Positions 21,451 to 33,151 of a stretch of DNA of 64,000 nt are shown piece by piece. The stretch covers positions 343,501 through 407,500 of the forward strand of contig JALJCO010013696.1 of the NCBI GenBank assembly GCA_023101725.1, written 5' to 3'. The first letter of the stretch is position 1. Every line of letters starts with the position of its first letter. This DNA is from Atherinomorus stipes. Taxonomy: Eukaryota > Chordata > Actinopteri > Atheriniformes > Atherinidae. The position numbers and the translations under genes are program-made. The notes beneath the pieces were generated by a model. It ran no database searches, was not told the DNA's origin, and saw nothing but the letters and a program-made list of their open reading frames with translations.

Positions 21451-22022
21451 AGAGGATAAAATCTGTCATTGGCCTTAAGTGGCCTGCTGCCAGCACACAA
21501 GTCCACCAATCAACACGACTCAGTTCTGATCCAGGACATCACTCCTTCCAGTCAGGTCCCTCCAGATTCGTCCAACATTATCCTGGAGAGCATAGACATC
21601 ATCCGTCTCCAGCTGTGGGTTAACGTGACCAGGCTGATGTGAACGTTCAGTCCGATCTGTGATGTCATTCCTGCTTGTGTCGTATCCATGACGACCGCCA
21701 TGTAACGGAAGACCAGCAGCCATGTTGCTGAAGTTTTTATTGATCATCTATCGCTGTAGATTATCGGGCTGCTACAGAGCACCGCTGGTTTTCAGCCTGC
21801 TGGCGTTTATGTTACTGAAGCTTCAACGTAGTTGTAGACATTGTTTCATGTGTATTTTACAAAGAAAATGACGTTAAACATTTAAACAACGTTAAACTAC
21901 ACAATACAGCGGTTGTCAGATATTATATAACTTTATGTATGTAGAAAATGTTTATATTTGTGGATGTTTTGGACTCAGTTGCAGCCATCTTGGTGGTGAT
22001 TCCCAAATTAGTCATATATACC
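21451..22022 (+). other. Intron 2, unassigned stretch
   Basis: Contains a 75-codon minus-strand open frame (21520-21747) with no family I recognise. It may be a decayed transposon fragment. No other signal. Confidence 0.4.
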
Positions 22023-22412
22023 CCTCTGTCCTTGCAGGACTGAGACACCCCTACTCCTCTGTCTTGTTAGGACAGAGACGCCCCTACCCCTCTGTTCTAA
22101 CAGGACTGAGACGCCCCTACCCCTCTGTCCTAACAGGACAGAGACGCCCCTACCCCTCTGTTCTAACAGGACAGAGACGCCCCTACCCCTCTGTCCTAAC
22201 AGGACTGAGACGCCCCTACCCCTCTGTTCCAACAGGACAGAGACGCCCCTACCCCTCTGTTCTAACAGGACTGAGACGCCCCTACCCCTCTGTTCTAACA
22301 GGACAGAGACGCCCCTACCCCTCTGTCCTAACAGGACTGAGACGCCCTTACCCCTTTGTCCTAACAGGACAGAGACGCCCCTTCCCCTTTGTCCTAACAG
22401 GGGTCTGAGACC
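22023..22412. repeat. 33-bp minisatellite
   Basis: About eleven units containing AACAGGACAGAGACGCCCCT, alternating ACAGAG/ACTGAG and TTCT/TCCT variants. The unit is eleven codons long, so open frames on both strands are automatic and not called as genes. Confidence 0.95.
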
Positions 22413-23157
22413 AGTTCCAGAGCTGGAACTGCACCAGCTTCCTGCAGTCTTTGATGTAACATCTGAGTGTCCAGGTTTTCCGCTAAGCTAGCTTCAGGCG
22501 CTTTGTTTAGGTGGGAGAAGTCCTCCGTCTGGTTGAAGAGGAGGTATGCAGCACTCCCCTCCCGTTCAATGTTTAACCCAAACCACCATCTTTCCATGAA
22601 TGATTTCTGCTCTGAGCTGGATGCCGGAGGATCAGATTGCATCGCAGCCACTTCTCACATCTTTCATATCAGAGGTCAAAAACGAGGTTTTTATGAAGGT
22701 GAAGAAAGGGTGGAGAGAAAGAGGGGACATGACGCTGTCAATCAGAACAACGAACACACCTTCATGTTCGCTTTCAGCAGCTTTCCTCTAACAAACGGAT
22801 CAATTTTTAGAATTCAGGTCAGTCTCATTCCCACGAACAGCTTTCTAAGTGTCCAGATGTGTCCATGAGGACATTCCTGCTTTCCTCGTCCCCTGCTCGA
22901 CTCTCTGACCCCTCTCTGCTTCGCTTTCCTCTGTTTCCGCCTTCATCAGCTACCTTTCCTCACATTGGCCCGGTCATTTCAGGAAGCCCAGAATTTAACA
23001 AGTTCCAGACAGTTATGGTCCATTTCACATCACCTCGTCCCCTGAGTTCGTCCCTCACTCAGGAGACATTTACCTGAAGTTGACAAGGAATCTAGAGACA
23101 TCAGCCAAGGAAGAGCACCCACATCAGGTTGGTTTGTTTCTGCTGCTGTTGAAGTCA
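22413..23157 (+). other. Intron 2, unassigned stretch
   Basis: Mixed sequence with overlapping modest open frames on both strands (for example 22394-22651 on minus and 22467-22868 on plus) but no recognisable domain or splice context. I see nothing else. Confidence 0.4.
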
Positions 23158-24243
23158 AGACCACAGAGACCGAGACAAGACCAAGACATCACAGAGACCA
23201 GAGACAAGACCAACACATCACAGAGACCAGAGACCGAGACAAGACCAACACATCACAGAGACAAGAGACAAGACCAAGACATCACAGAGACCAGAGACCG
23301 AGACAAGACCAAGACATCACCGAGACCAGAGACCGAGACAAGACCAAGACATCACAGAGACCAGAGACCGAGACAAGACCAAGACATCACCCAGACCAGA
23401 GATCGAGACAAGACCAAGACATCACCAAGACCAGAGACAAGACCAACACATCACAGAGACCAGAGACAAGACCAACACATCACAGAGACAACACAGAGAC
23501 CGAGACAAGACCAACACATCACAGAGACCAGAGACCGAGACAAGACCAACACATCACAGAGACCAGAGACCGAGACAAGACCAAGACATCACCGAGACCA
23601 GAGACCGAGACAAGACCAACACATCACAGAGACCAGAGACAGAGACAAGACCAAGACATCACAGAGACCAGAGACAAGACCAACACATCACAGAGACCAG
23701 AGACAAGACCAACACATCACAGAGACCAGAGACAGAGACAAGACCAACACATCACAGAGACCAGAGACAAGACCAACACATCACAGAGACCAGAGACAGA
23801 GACAAGACCAACACATCACAGAGACCAGAGACAAGACCAAGACATCACCGAGACCAGAGACCGAGACAAAACCAAGACATCACAGAGACCGAGACAAGAC
23901 CAAGACATCACCCAGACCAGAGACTGAGACAAGACCAAGACATCACCGAGACCAGAGACCGAGACAAAACCAAGACATCACCGAGACCAGAGACCGAGAC
24001 AAGACCAAGACATCACCGAGACCAGAGACCGAGACAAGACCAAGACATCACTGAGACCAGATACCGAGACAAGACCAAGACATCACCGAGACCAGAGACC
24101 GAGACAAGACCAAGACATCACCAAGACCAGAGACCGAGACAAGACCAAGACATCACTGAGACCAGAGACAAGACCAAGACATCACTGAGACCAGAGACAA
24201 GACCAAGATATCACGAGACCAGAGACCGAGCCAAGACCAAGAC
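23158..24243. repeat. 35-bp minisatellite of GAGACAAGACCAAGACATCAC
   Basis: About thirty units, the full one 35 bases, with shortened versions missing the ACCGAG hexamer. Because 35 is not a multiple of three and the unit has no stop in any forward frame, a 324-codon open frame runs through it while cycling through all frames. It is not a gene. Confidence 0.95.
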
Positions 24244-24247
24244 ACTA

Positions 24248-24545
24248 AGAGGCGTGGTTTGAATGGGGCGCGGTTTGTAAGGGACTTGGTTTATAAGAGG
24301 CGCGGTTTGTAAGAGGCGTGGTTTGTCCTAATGTGGGCGTGGTTGTTAGGGTTAGGGGAGGGGTTCGGACACACTCAGGTGTGGGGCGCGGTTTGTAAGA
24401 GGCGTGGTTTGTATGGGGCGTGGTTTTTTAAGAGGCGTAGTTTGTATTGGGCGTGGTCTGTACAGGGCGTGGTTTGTAAAAGGCGTGATTTGTAAGGGGC
24501 GTGGTTTGTTTGGGGCCTGGTTTGTATGGGGCGTGGTTTGTAATG
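24248..24545. repeat. 18-bp degenerate repeat of GGGCGTGGTTTGTAAGAG
   Basis: About fifteen degenerate units, each with a GGCGTGG or GGCGCGG core followed by TTTGTA. The core resembles the binding sites of KLF/SP zinc-finger proteins, so this is a dense potential binding platform if accessible. Confidence 0.85.
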
Positions 24546-25387
24546 GCTCCGGCTGCAGCTAGGTGCTACTCCAAAAACCTACCAGCCTCTTTACTGTTGG
24601 TAGAAAAATGCAACTTATCAACCAATAAGAAAATGATGTGACAACATGATGCATTTGGTTGCTGAGGAAGAGGAGAGGTGGTGGAAGTAACCAAAATTTC
24701 ACTATAATCAGATTTCAGTGCTGCCCCCTAGTGGACAGGAGGACTTACACACCTGGAAATATCAGACCTGGAACGTCCTCTCTGTCTCGCGATGGACAGG
24801 AATGTCTTAGGATTGGAGCAATTAATCTTTTTGGAATCTCATGGTGATGATTGATTGTTTTGTAAATAATTGGAAGAAATGCCTTTGACTTTGCTGCATT
24901 TTGATGTAATTCTTGTTTTATCTCTCTTTTGATGGCCATTTTTTCCAAATATTTTTAAAACTAATTACTTATATTTGCGTTCTAAGTTAAAAACAAGTTT
25001 GTGAAACAAGTTTGTGGTTTTCATAATGAAAAATCAAAGTTTTTTTTACTCAGATTTAGTTTTTTTTAATAGTTTTAGGCCGACTGAGTTAATACAGTGT
25101 GCCAAAATGAAAAAAATAACTGTAAAATCACACTGGTGAGGTTTTCCTGAAAAATTATACCAAACACGGTGTATCACTGCTGTAAAAGGGAAATATAAAG
25201 GTACAAACAAAAGTAGTGGAAAGTGTAAAAAGAGGGTTAACTAGTAATTCAATCAGTTACTATGAAACTGAAGTAATCAGTAAAATAATGACATGCCTTT
25301 TTAAAGAAGTAATCAGTAATCAGATTACTTTTTTAAGTAATCAGGGGCAGCTCTGGCCGTGACTGGTTTATCTGAGTGGTAACGTTT
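24546..25387 (+). other. Intron 2, low-repeat stretch
   Basis: AT-rich in its right half. It contains a strong CTCF-like core on the minus strand at 24721-24740 (listed separately). No coding signal. Confidence 0.4.
24721..24740 (-). promoter_or_regulatory. CTCF-like motif, minus orientation
   Basis: The complement reads TCCACTAGGGGGCAG, which matches the vertebrate CTCF core (CCACTAGGGGGCAG type). Occupancy cannot be judged from sequence. Confidence 0.45.
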
Positions 25388-25482
25388 CCCTTCTCTTTCT
25401 CCCTTTCCTGCTTCCTCTTTCCTTCCCTCCTGCCCCTCCTTTCCCTCCTCTTCCTCTCCTCTTCCTCTCCTCTTCCTCCCAG
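25388..25482. repeat. Polypyrimidine tract
   Basis: About 95 bases of C/T on the plus strand with very few interruptions, including repeated CCTCTTCCTCTCCTCTT. Potential triplex-forming (H-DNA) sequence. Confidence 0.9.
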
Positions 25483-26017
25483 ATCGGGTTGCGAGGGCCC
25501 AGTCCTTGACTTGATCAGATGGGCAACCAATCAAGTTGGTATTTTTCTTTGTTTGTGATGATTTCCACCATTCTTTTCTGCCTAGATTTACTTTAGCGTC
25601 AGAACCTCGTGCAGGAGACGGAGATGAGGGGGGCAAATCCCTCCTGGAGGGGACCCCCCCGGCCAGCAGGTGGCGCTCTCACTTGCTCGCTCACTTTCAT
25701 CTCCACTAACCTCCCCATCAGTGGCGTCCTCTACTTTATTCTAGTGGCTGTACTGTGGTCCTGTCGTGTCCCTTACCCCCACCCACCCAAAAAATGATGC
25801 CTGCTCTAAAACAGTCCCACATGACACCCACCACCCTCACTAGGTTACGTATGAAATATGAATATGCATCAACACACCTGAAATACAGCATGACAGGGAA
25901 GTTAGATCATGAAACTGGTTCTGGATTATCTACATACAAATGTAGACCATTATAAGTACTACGTGTATATATGTGTGTACGTGTATGTATTTATATATAT
26001 ATACATATATATATATA
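25483..26017 (+). other. Intron 2, unassigned stretch
   Basis: No gene recognised. A CTCF-like core lies at 25662-25676, and a TA-rich run (25990-26017) leads into the next MITE. Confidence 0.4.
25662..25676 (+). promoter_or_regulatory. CTCF-like motif, plus orientation
   Basis: GCCAGCAGGTGGCGC matches the CTCF core CCAGCAGGTGGCGC closely. It is oriented opposite to, and about 0.9 kb from, the motif at 24721. Confidence 0.45.
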
Positions 26018-26596
26018 TACACTCTCAGAAACAGAGGTACGAGACAGGAACGTTTCTGTACCTGTACGTACATTTTTTACAAATGTTCTCTCAAAAATAC
26101 AGTATTGGTCTTTATGAGGCCAGAAGTACCTATATACTATGAAAAAGGCTCCAAAGTAATATAAGGTACAAATTTGTACCATTCCAACCCTAAGGGTACC
26201 TGCAGCATTGAAAAATGTGTGTAGCTTGTACAATAACTATAAATAGCAGTACTTCTAAACAGTAGTATAATTATAGTTATTATATTTTGATTTTCATAGT
26301 AATCATAGTAATAATTATATGTATAATTATATATGTGTTTAGCCTAATATTTCTATAATAATTATTCATTTATTATTAGCATCTTTGATTGTTGTCATAA
26401 TCTCTATTTTATTGACTTTTATTCATCATCTTTAATTGGTTTAATTGTACATTATTAACTCAGCTTGATAAGGTACAAAAATGGACCATGAAGGTACAGA
26501 AATGTCTTTCAGAAAGGAACCCCCCCCCCCCCCCCCCCCCAGCAACAAGCTTTGGACCCTTTTAGGTACAAACTGGTATCTCTGTTTCTGAGTGTA
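26018..26596. mobile_element. MITE copy 2 (same family as 20886-21450)
   Basis: Nearly the same sequence and orientation as copy 1, including the GCAGTACTTCTAAACAGTAG centre, with better preserved ends (TACACTCTCAGAAACAGAGG and its complement). A run of 21 C at 26520-26540 replaces a shorter C-run in copy 1. The left end sits at the edge of a TA microsatellite. Confidence 0.9.
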
Positions 26597-27140
26597 TCCA
26601 TCTATAGATAGATAGATAGATATGTATATATATATGTATACAGTATATATACTGACTAATAAGTCCAGTTATTAACATAATAGTACAAGTTGTCCTTGTA
26701 TTCGTATCATGAGCAGTGAAACGGAGACAAACCTGTTATGAAACGTTTCCAGTCTTCATCCATGACTGAGAAAATGCATAAATATTGAAAAAAGGAAGCA
26801 AAAACTATTATTTATCTTTATCTAAGACATGGGTAATTTAACGGTGTTCATGGCGTCTTCATTGACTTTTACGATGACGAGATGACATCATCATCATCAT
26901 CATCATCATCGGTTTTATGGATGATCTGTACTCACATTTTTACTTTGAGTCCTACATTTAAATGGTTCCTCCATCGTTGTCTGCCACGTTTTCCCGCTCT
27001 AACCACGCCCGTTTTAAACTCCTTCACCGACTCTCCCTCCACCAGGCTGGCCAGGTCCAGATCTCATCTACAACCACGTTTCCTCGTACATTTCCTCCCA
27101 GCTGACTCGCGCTGTCGGGTCGTTCAACATCACGGCTTCT
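26597..27140 (+). other. Intron 2, unassigned stretch with microsatellites
   Basis: Begins with GATA/TATA simple repeats (26603-26655). A (CATCAT)n tract lies at 26884-26911. The remainder is unique with no recognised domain. Confidence 0.5.
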
Positions 27141-28011
27141 TTAAAGGGGGGGTTCAGGATTTTTCACTCAGGGCCTCATTTACCAGAGAGCCAGGATCCT
27201 CCTGATCACTGCAGATGGTTTCATCATATTTCATCCCGGTATTCTAGTTCCAGGAGGTCGCTGATGCTAATGCTAGTGAGAGTCAATAGGAACTGCTAGC
27301 CTGTCATTAATAATCTTATCCACTCCACAGAACATCCAAGGTGAATCATTTCTAACGTCAGACTATCCGTGTAAATGTCGTGTTCAGAGAATAATGTTAC
27401 AATTAAACTAACCTGCATTTCGTTGCATTTTAACTTTATAAAGTTTTACTTCCTGGATTTGGCAGCAGAGTGATGTCATCTGCTGCTACGTGCAAGAAGT
27501 AATCTGATTACACAAATATCCAGTCAGAACTACGGCCACGTCTGAAAGGCACGAGGATATGTCGTATTTTAAGATGATTTCTAACTTTTTTCATCAAACT
27601 AACTGTCACCATGTCTCTATGAACCAGAATACACTGGCAAAGGTAGTAAGCTGGTAAGAAACTAGTTCCTCAATATGTAATGCAGAATGTGTCATACAAC
27701 TTGTTAAACTAGTAAAAGTAGCCTTGTATGATACAAGGCTACTTTTACTAGTTTAACACATGAGTTTACTAGTTTAACTCGGCATTTACACAGATAGACT
27801 TGCTAATTTGCCTCAGATGTTCTGTGGAGTGGATAAGATTATCTATGACAGGCTAGCAGTTCCTATTGACTTCCACTAGCATTAGCATCAGCAGCCTCCT
27901 GGAACGAGAATAACGGGATGAAATATGTTGAAACTGTCTGCAGTGATCAGGAGGATCCTGGCTCACCTGTAGATGAGGCCCTATGTCAAAGGTGCTGAAC
28001 CCCCCCTTTCA
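27141..28011. mobile_element. Foldback MITE with long inverted arms (T2/Kolobok-like TTAAAGG end)
   Basis: Left arm (about 27141-27400) starts TTAAAGGGGGGGTTCAG; right arm (about 27760-28011) ends CTGAACCCCCCCTTTCA. Internal matches include AGGATCCTCCTGATCACTGCAG and GATAAGATTATC/GGATAAGATTA segments, reading as reverse complements. The centre contains a 57-bp perfect palindrome at 27702-27758. No coding capacity. Confidence 0.85.
27702..27758. repeat. 57-bp perfect palindrome
   Basis: Two 28-base arms around a single G at 27730. The arms include CTAGTAAAAGTAGCCTTGTA and its exact complement. Able to extrude a cruciform or form a hairpin in single-stranded DNA. It lies at the symmetry centre of the foldback element. 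Confidence 0.95.
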
Positions 28012-28526
28012 GGCTGGTTTTTGGAGTTCAGGCTTGACAGAAGTCCAGTTGGGTACAGATGTGCCGCTTCCTGACACAGAAACGGGGGAATGTCCGGACG
28101 GGAAAGCTCGTGCGGGTTTTCCAGTGGTTACAGGGTGATGTGGGACTTATAGGGCGTGCACTGGCGTACCACGTAGACTTCACCACTGCTCCGCATCCTC
28201 GTCCTGATCGTCTTTCTCCGCTTGAGTGTGAGGATTCAGACGCTGAAGATGGCGTCCACAGAGACGCCACATTCAGACCGCCGATCCTGCTCTGCTGGAC
28301 GTCCCGCTGCCGTCCGCGTTCTGCAGGGGGACGGTTTGGGTGAAAGGTTGCAGCTGGACGGTCTGGCGGGGGAAAGCACCACTGGGGGGCAGCAGAGCAG
28401 CAGGACTGATGTAGAGGAGGAGGAAGAGGACGGTGAGGATCAGCTCCCGCTCAGGGAGGCGGCTTCCTGCGGTCCTTCCTCTGTGTGAGGAGGTTGTGAT
28501 GGGACAGAGAGCACCAGCCCCCCCCA
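28012..28526 (+). other. Intron 2, unassigned GC-richer stretch
   Basis: Overlapping short open frames on both strands, none with a recognisable domain. No splice-bounded exon is apparent. Confidence 0.4.
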
Positions 28527-28905
28527 GGTCCAGGCCCAGGCCCAGGCCCAGGCCCAGGTCCAGGTCCAGGCCCAGGCCCAGGCCCAGGTCCAGGTCCAGG
28601 TCCAGGTCCAGGTCCAGGTCCAGGCCCAGGCCCAGGCCCAGGCCCAGGTCCAGGCCCAGGTCCAGGCCCAGGCCCAGGCCCAGGCTCAGGTCCAGGTCCA
28701 GGCCCAGGTCTAGGTCCAGGTCCAGGTCCAGGTCCAGGCCCAGGTCCAGGCCCAGGTCCAGGTCCAGGTCCAGGCCCAGGCCCAGGCCCAGGCCCAGGTC
28801 CAGGCCCGGGCCCAGGTCCAGGCCCAGGTCCAGGTCCAGGTCCAGGTCCAGGCCCAGGCCCAGGTCCAGGTCCAGGCACAGGTCCAGGTCCAGGCCCAGG
28901 TCGTT
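28527..28905. repeat. (CAGGTC/CAGGCC)n hexanucleotide array
   Basis: About 63 hexamers alternating CAGGTC and CAGGCC. The six-base period leaves open frames on both strands (Pro-Gly, Arg-Pro-Arg-Ser, Leu-Asp-Leu-Gly), which are artefacts. Related in wording to the 1135-2510 array but much simpler. Confidence 0.95.
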
Positions 28906-29367
28906 GTGGAGGCGCTGGTCTGCAGGAGCATAAGGGGGGGGGCAGTGACCACGTCCACCTCTGTCCTTCTTCATGAAGCGGTCCTGGTCTTGGTGGGAAG
29001 TGGATCTGAGACGGTCCTTGTCCTGCTGTAAATACAGACGCTTTCAAACTGCTTTGACCACCTTTAAAGGAACATTCCACCCACAGAATGATGTAACATT
29101 ATCTTCCACCCCCCCTCATGGTGAGAAAGACTCTGCAGCACTTTTTTAATATCTCAAATGCAGCCGGCGATCAGGAAGGCTTCTCGTTTCCCCCCAACTT
29201 TCATATCATGGAGTTCACCGGGATCCGAGCCAAAAAGGTCCATAAAAGTCCACAAAAACTTGTCAATATTCCTCCATACTGCTCGTCCAATGTAATCCAA
29301 GTGTCCTGAGTGGGTAGCATCCAGAATTTACTGGAAACGACGTCATTTAGTAGATTTTTAGAGTCTA

Positions 29368-31514
29368 ATCAGTACTACATCAGTACTACATCAGTACTAC
29401 ATCAGTACTGCATCAGTACTACATCAGTACTGCATCTGTACTACATCAGTACTACATCAGTACTAGATCACTTCTACATCAGTACTACATCAGTACTACA
29501 TCAGTTCTACATCAGTACTACATCAGTACTACATCAGTTCTACATCAGTACAACATCAGTACTACATCAGTACTACATCAGTTCTACATAAGTACTACAT
29601 CAGTACTACATCAGTTCTACATCAGTACTACATCAGTACTGCATCAGTACTGCATCAGTACTGCATCAGTACTACATCAGTACTGCATCAGTACTGCATC
29701 TGTACTGCATCTGTACTGCATCTGTACTACATCAGTACTACATCAGTTCTACATCAGTACTACATCAGTACTACATCAGTACTACATCAGTACTACATCA
29801 GTACTACATCAGTTCTACATCAGTACTACATCAGTACTACATCAGTACTATATCAGTTCTACATCAGTTCTACATCAGTACTACATCAGTACTACATCAG
29901 TTCTACATCAGTACTACATCAGTACTATATCAGTTCTACATCAGTACTACATCAGTACTACATCAGTTCTACATCAGTACTGCATCAGTACTGCATCAGT
30001 ACTACATCAGTACTACATCAGTACTGCATCTGTACTGCATCTGTACTACATCAGTACTAGATCAGTACTACATCAGTACTACATCAGTTCTACATCAGTA
30101 CTACATAAGTACTATATCAGTACTACATCAGTACTACATCAGTTCTACATCAGTTCTACATCAGTACTACATCAGTACTACATCAGTACTACATCAGTTC
30201 TACATCAGTACTACATCAGTACTACATCAGTACTATATCAGTTCTACATCAGTACTACATCAGTACTACATCAGTACTACATCAGTTCTACATCAGTACT
30301 ACATCAGTACTGCATCAGTACTACATCAGTACTAGATCAGTACTACATCAGTACTACATCAGTACTACATCAGTTCTACATCAGTACTACATCAGTACTG
30401 CATCAGTACTGCATCAGTACTACATCAGTACTACATCAGTACTGCATCTGTACTACATCAGTACTACATCAGTTCTACATCAGTACTACATCAGTACTAC
30501 ATCAGTTCTACATCAGTACTACATCAGTACTACATCAGTACTGCATCAGTACTGCATCAGTACTACATCAGTACTGCATCAGTACTGCATCTGTACTACA
30601 TCAGTACTACATCAGTTCTACATCAGTACTACATCAGTACTGCATCAGTACTACATCAGTACTACATCAGTACTGCATCTGTACTGCATCTGTACTACAT
30701 CAGTACTACATCAGTACTACATCAGTACTACATCAGTACTACATCAGTTCTACATCAGTACTACATCAGTTCTACATCAGTACTACATCAGTACTGCATC
30801 AGTACTACATCAGTACTACATCAGTACTGCATCTGTACTGCATCTGTACTACATCAGTATTAGATCAGTACTACATCAGTACTACATCAGTACTACATCA
30901 GTACTACATCAGTTCTACATCAGTACTACATCAGTACTACATCAGTACTGCATCAGTACTGCATCAGTACTACATCAGTACTACATCAGTACTACATCAG
31001 TTCTACATCAGTACTACATCAGTACTGCATCAGTACTACATCAGTACTGCATCAGTACTGCATCTGTACTGCATCTGTACTACATCAGTACTACATCAGT
31101 ACTACATCAGTACTACATCAGTTCTACATCAGTACTACATCAGTTCTACATCAGTACTACATCAGTACTGCATCAGTACTACATCAGTACTACATCAGTA
31201 CTGCATCTGTACTGCATCTGTACTACATCAGTACTAGATCAGTACTACATCAGTACTACATCAGTTCTACATCAGTACTACATCAGTGCTACATCAGTAC
31301 TACATCAGTTCTACATCAGTACTACATCAGTTCTACATCAGTACTACATCAGTACTGCATCAGTACTACATCAGTACTACATCAGTACTGCATCTGTACT
31401 GCATCTGTACTACATCAGTACTAGATCAGTACTACATCAGTTCTACATCAGTTCTACATCAGTACTACATCAGTTCTACATCAGTACTACATCAGTACTG
31501 CATCAGTACTACAT
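29368..31514. repeat. 11-bp satellite (ACATCAGTACT)
   Basis: About 2.1 kb and close to 195 units of ACATCAGTACT with point variants GCATCAGTACT, ACATCAGTTCT and GCATCTGTACT. Variants recur in fixed order over blocks of several hundred bases (compare 30600-30860, 30740-31000 and 31140-31420), so amplification used larger segments. Confidence 0.95.
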
Positions 31515-32444
31515 CATGTTACATCATGCAGAGTTCAGAACCATGGATCACTTAGGGAGGAGTGATGCAGAGAAGAAGACTTTAACCCAAATCATCTTTA
31601 CTATCAACCATCCCGTGACATCAGTCCTGAAGCTGCACGTCTCTGGGGAGACGGATGAGAGAGAGAGGATGAACCAGAACCACCACTGAGCCGACAGCCC
31701 GCAGAGAGCCGGACGAACTTCCAGGAGATCGGGAAGATTTTTGGGATCCATCCACCGACAATCTTCCAAAGGATTTGAGGAACAGTCCAGCAGAACCAGG
31801 ACGTGAGTGAAGCACCTCAGTCAGACGGAACCTCTGAGGAGAATCCTGATCATTTGCTATGAAATATGATCTGATGTCACAAGAAGTTGGTGATAGTGAA
31901 CTAATCCAGGCCTACGGTTTACCAGACCCAGTTTAACTTTGTTTAGTTGGATTAAGAAATCCTTCCTTCTTTTTCTTTGAACATTTATTAATTAACTGAG
32001 GCTTAATTAATTTATGTTTCATCTTCATACCATCTCACATTTCTTTCACAAGATAACTTTTGGTTGATCATCATGCTCACATATTTCTTGTATATATTTT
32101 GTACATACATTATCTCATGTAGTTTGTAGACTAGTTAATAAATACTCCGTATTATCTTAACTAGTCGTTGTTTGTGGTTTTTCTGATGTATCATGAAAGG
32201 TCACTTCAAGCGAGAACTCATGAAAGCGTCCTGAGACTGATCACTTCATCAAATCAATCTAAGAATTGATTTAAGACTTTAATGGTTTTCCTTACTTCCA
32301 TTACATATCAAATAAGTAAGGTGGTGCTCCGAGGCTGTATTAGTATTGATATTAATAGAAATATTAATAATAATTAATATTAATAATAATTAATATCATA
32401 CATAGTGACGCTACATATTGTGATGCCCAAGCTAAATCGTTACA
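31515..32444. other. Unique interior of the foldback element, possibly a solo LTR
   Basis: Starts TGTTACATCATG and ends AAATCGTTACA, a TG...CA layout. It includes an AATAAA at about 32139 followed by TTATCTTAACTAGTCG, resembling LTR polyadenylation regions. No matching target-site duplication is visible, so the LTR reading is weak. Confidence 0.3.
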
Positions 32445-32695
32445 CCACTCAGGACACTTGGATTACGTTGGACGAGCAGTATGGAGGAATATTGACACGT
32501 TTTTGTGGACTTTTATGGACCTTTTTGGCTCGGACCCCGGTGAACTCCATTATATGAAAGTTGGGGGGAAACGAGAAGCCTTCCTGATCACCGGCTGCAT
32601 TTGAGATATTAAAAAAGTGCTGCAGAGTCTTTCTCACCATGAGGGGGGGTGGAAGATAAAGTTACATCATTCTGTGGGTGAAATGTCCCTTTAAA

Positions 32696-33151
32696 CGGTT
32701 GACGTGCCACCGCCTCGTACACGTATTTATCTCCAGCTTTTCTGAAGTTAACGTAGCCTCACCCCCTCCTCTACCGATGCTGTGATCGCCATGGTCGCTG
32801 GCAGCACTGCCCCCCAGAGGCTGTACGGAGCCACGCTCATAACAGCGCTGACCCGGACGGAGGTGTGCAGGCGGGTGGAGACAGCGTTTGGTACGGACGG
32901 GTGGATTTCGTCCGTATCCGTAACGTCCTCACATGGACTCCACACGTCCTCCAGTGTGTGAGCTGGACCGGCATGGACCGGAGCGTTTATCTGCATCTGC
33001 GTTAGCCTTCGTGTCAGAGCTGGAGTGGGGGACGTCAGTCTGAGGGAGCTGGTCTGCAGTTACTCCCCAGCACTGGTCTGATCCGATCCACAGGGCCGCA
33101 GCCCTGCAGCTCTCCCTGTTTAACCTGGGCCAGGTGTGTGGGGGCAGGGAA
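32696..33151 (+). other. Intron 2, unassigned stretch
   Basis: GC-balanced unique sequence with short open frames only. Nothing recognised. Confidence 0.4.

Larger units (their letters stand above)
29063..32695. mobile_element. 3.6-kb composite foldback element (T2/Kolobok-like ends)
   Basis: Terminal inverted repeats of about 251 bases (29063-29313 and 32445-32695) are nearly identical: AAAGGAACATTCCACCCACA on the left matches TGTGGGTGAAATGTCCCTTT on the right, and AGTGTCCTGAGTGG matches CCACTCAGGACACT at the inner ends. The outer ends read TTTAAAGG, fitting T2/Kolobok-type TTAA targets. The interior holds an 11-bp satellite and about 930 bp of other sequence. No transposase was seen, so it is non-autonomous and has captured or grown its cargo. 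Confidence 0.85.

Noticed and set aside
23080..24054. 324-codon Arg/Asp/Thr/His-rich open frame
   Set aside because: The 35-base unit has no stops in any forward frame, so the frame is open by composition and cycles through all three phases.
28451..29080. Pro-Gly-rich, collagen-like open frame on the minus strand
   Set aside because: Translation of a CAGGYC hexamer array. No Gly-X-Y triplet regularity.
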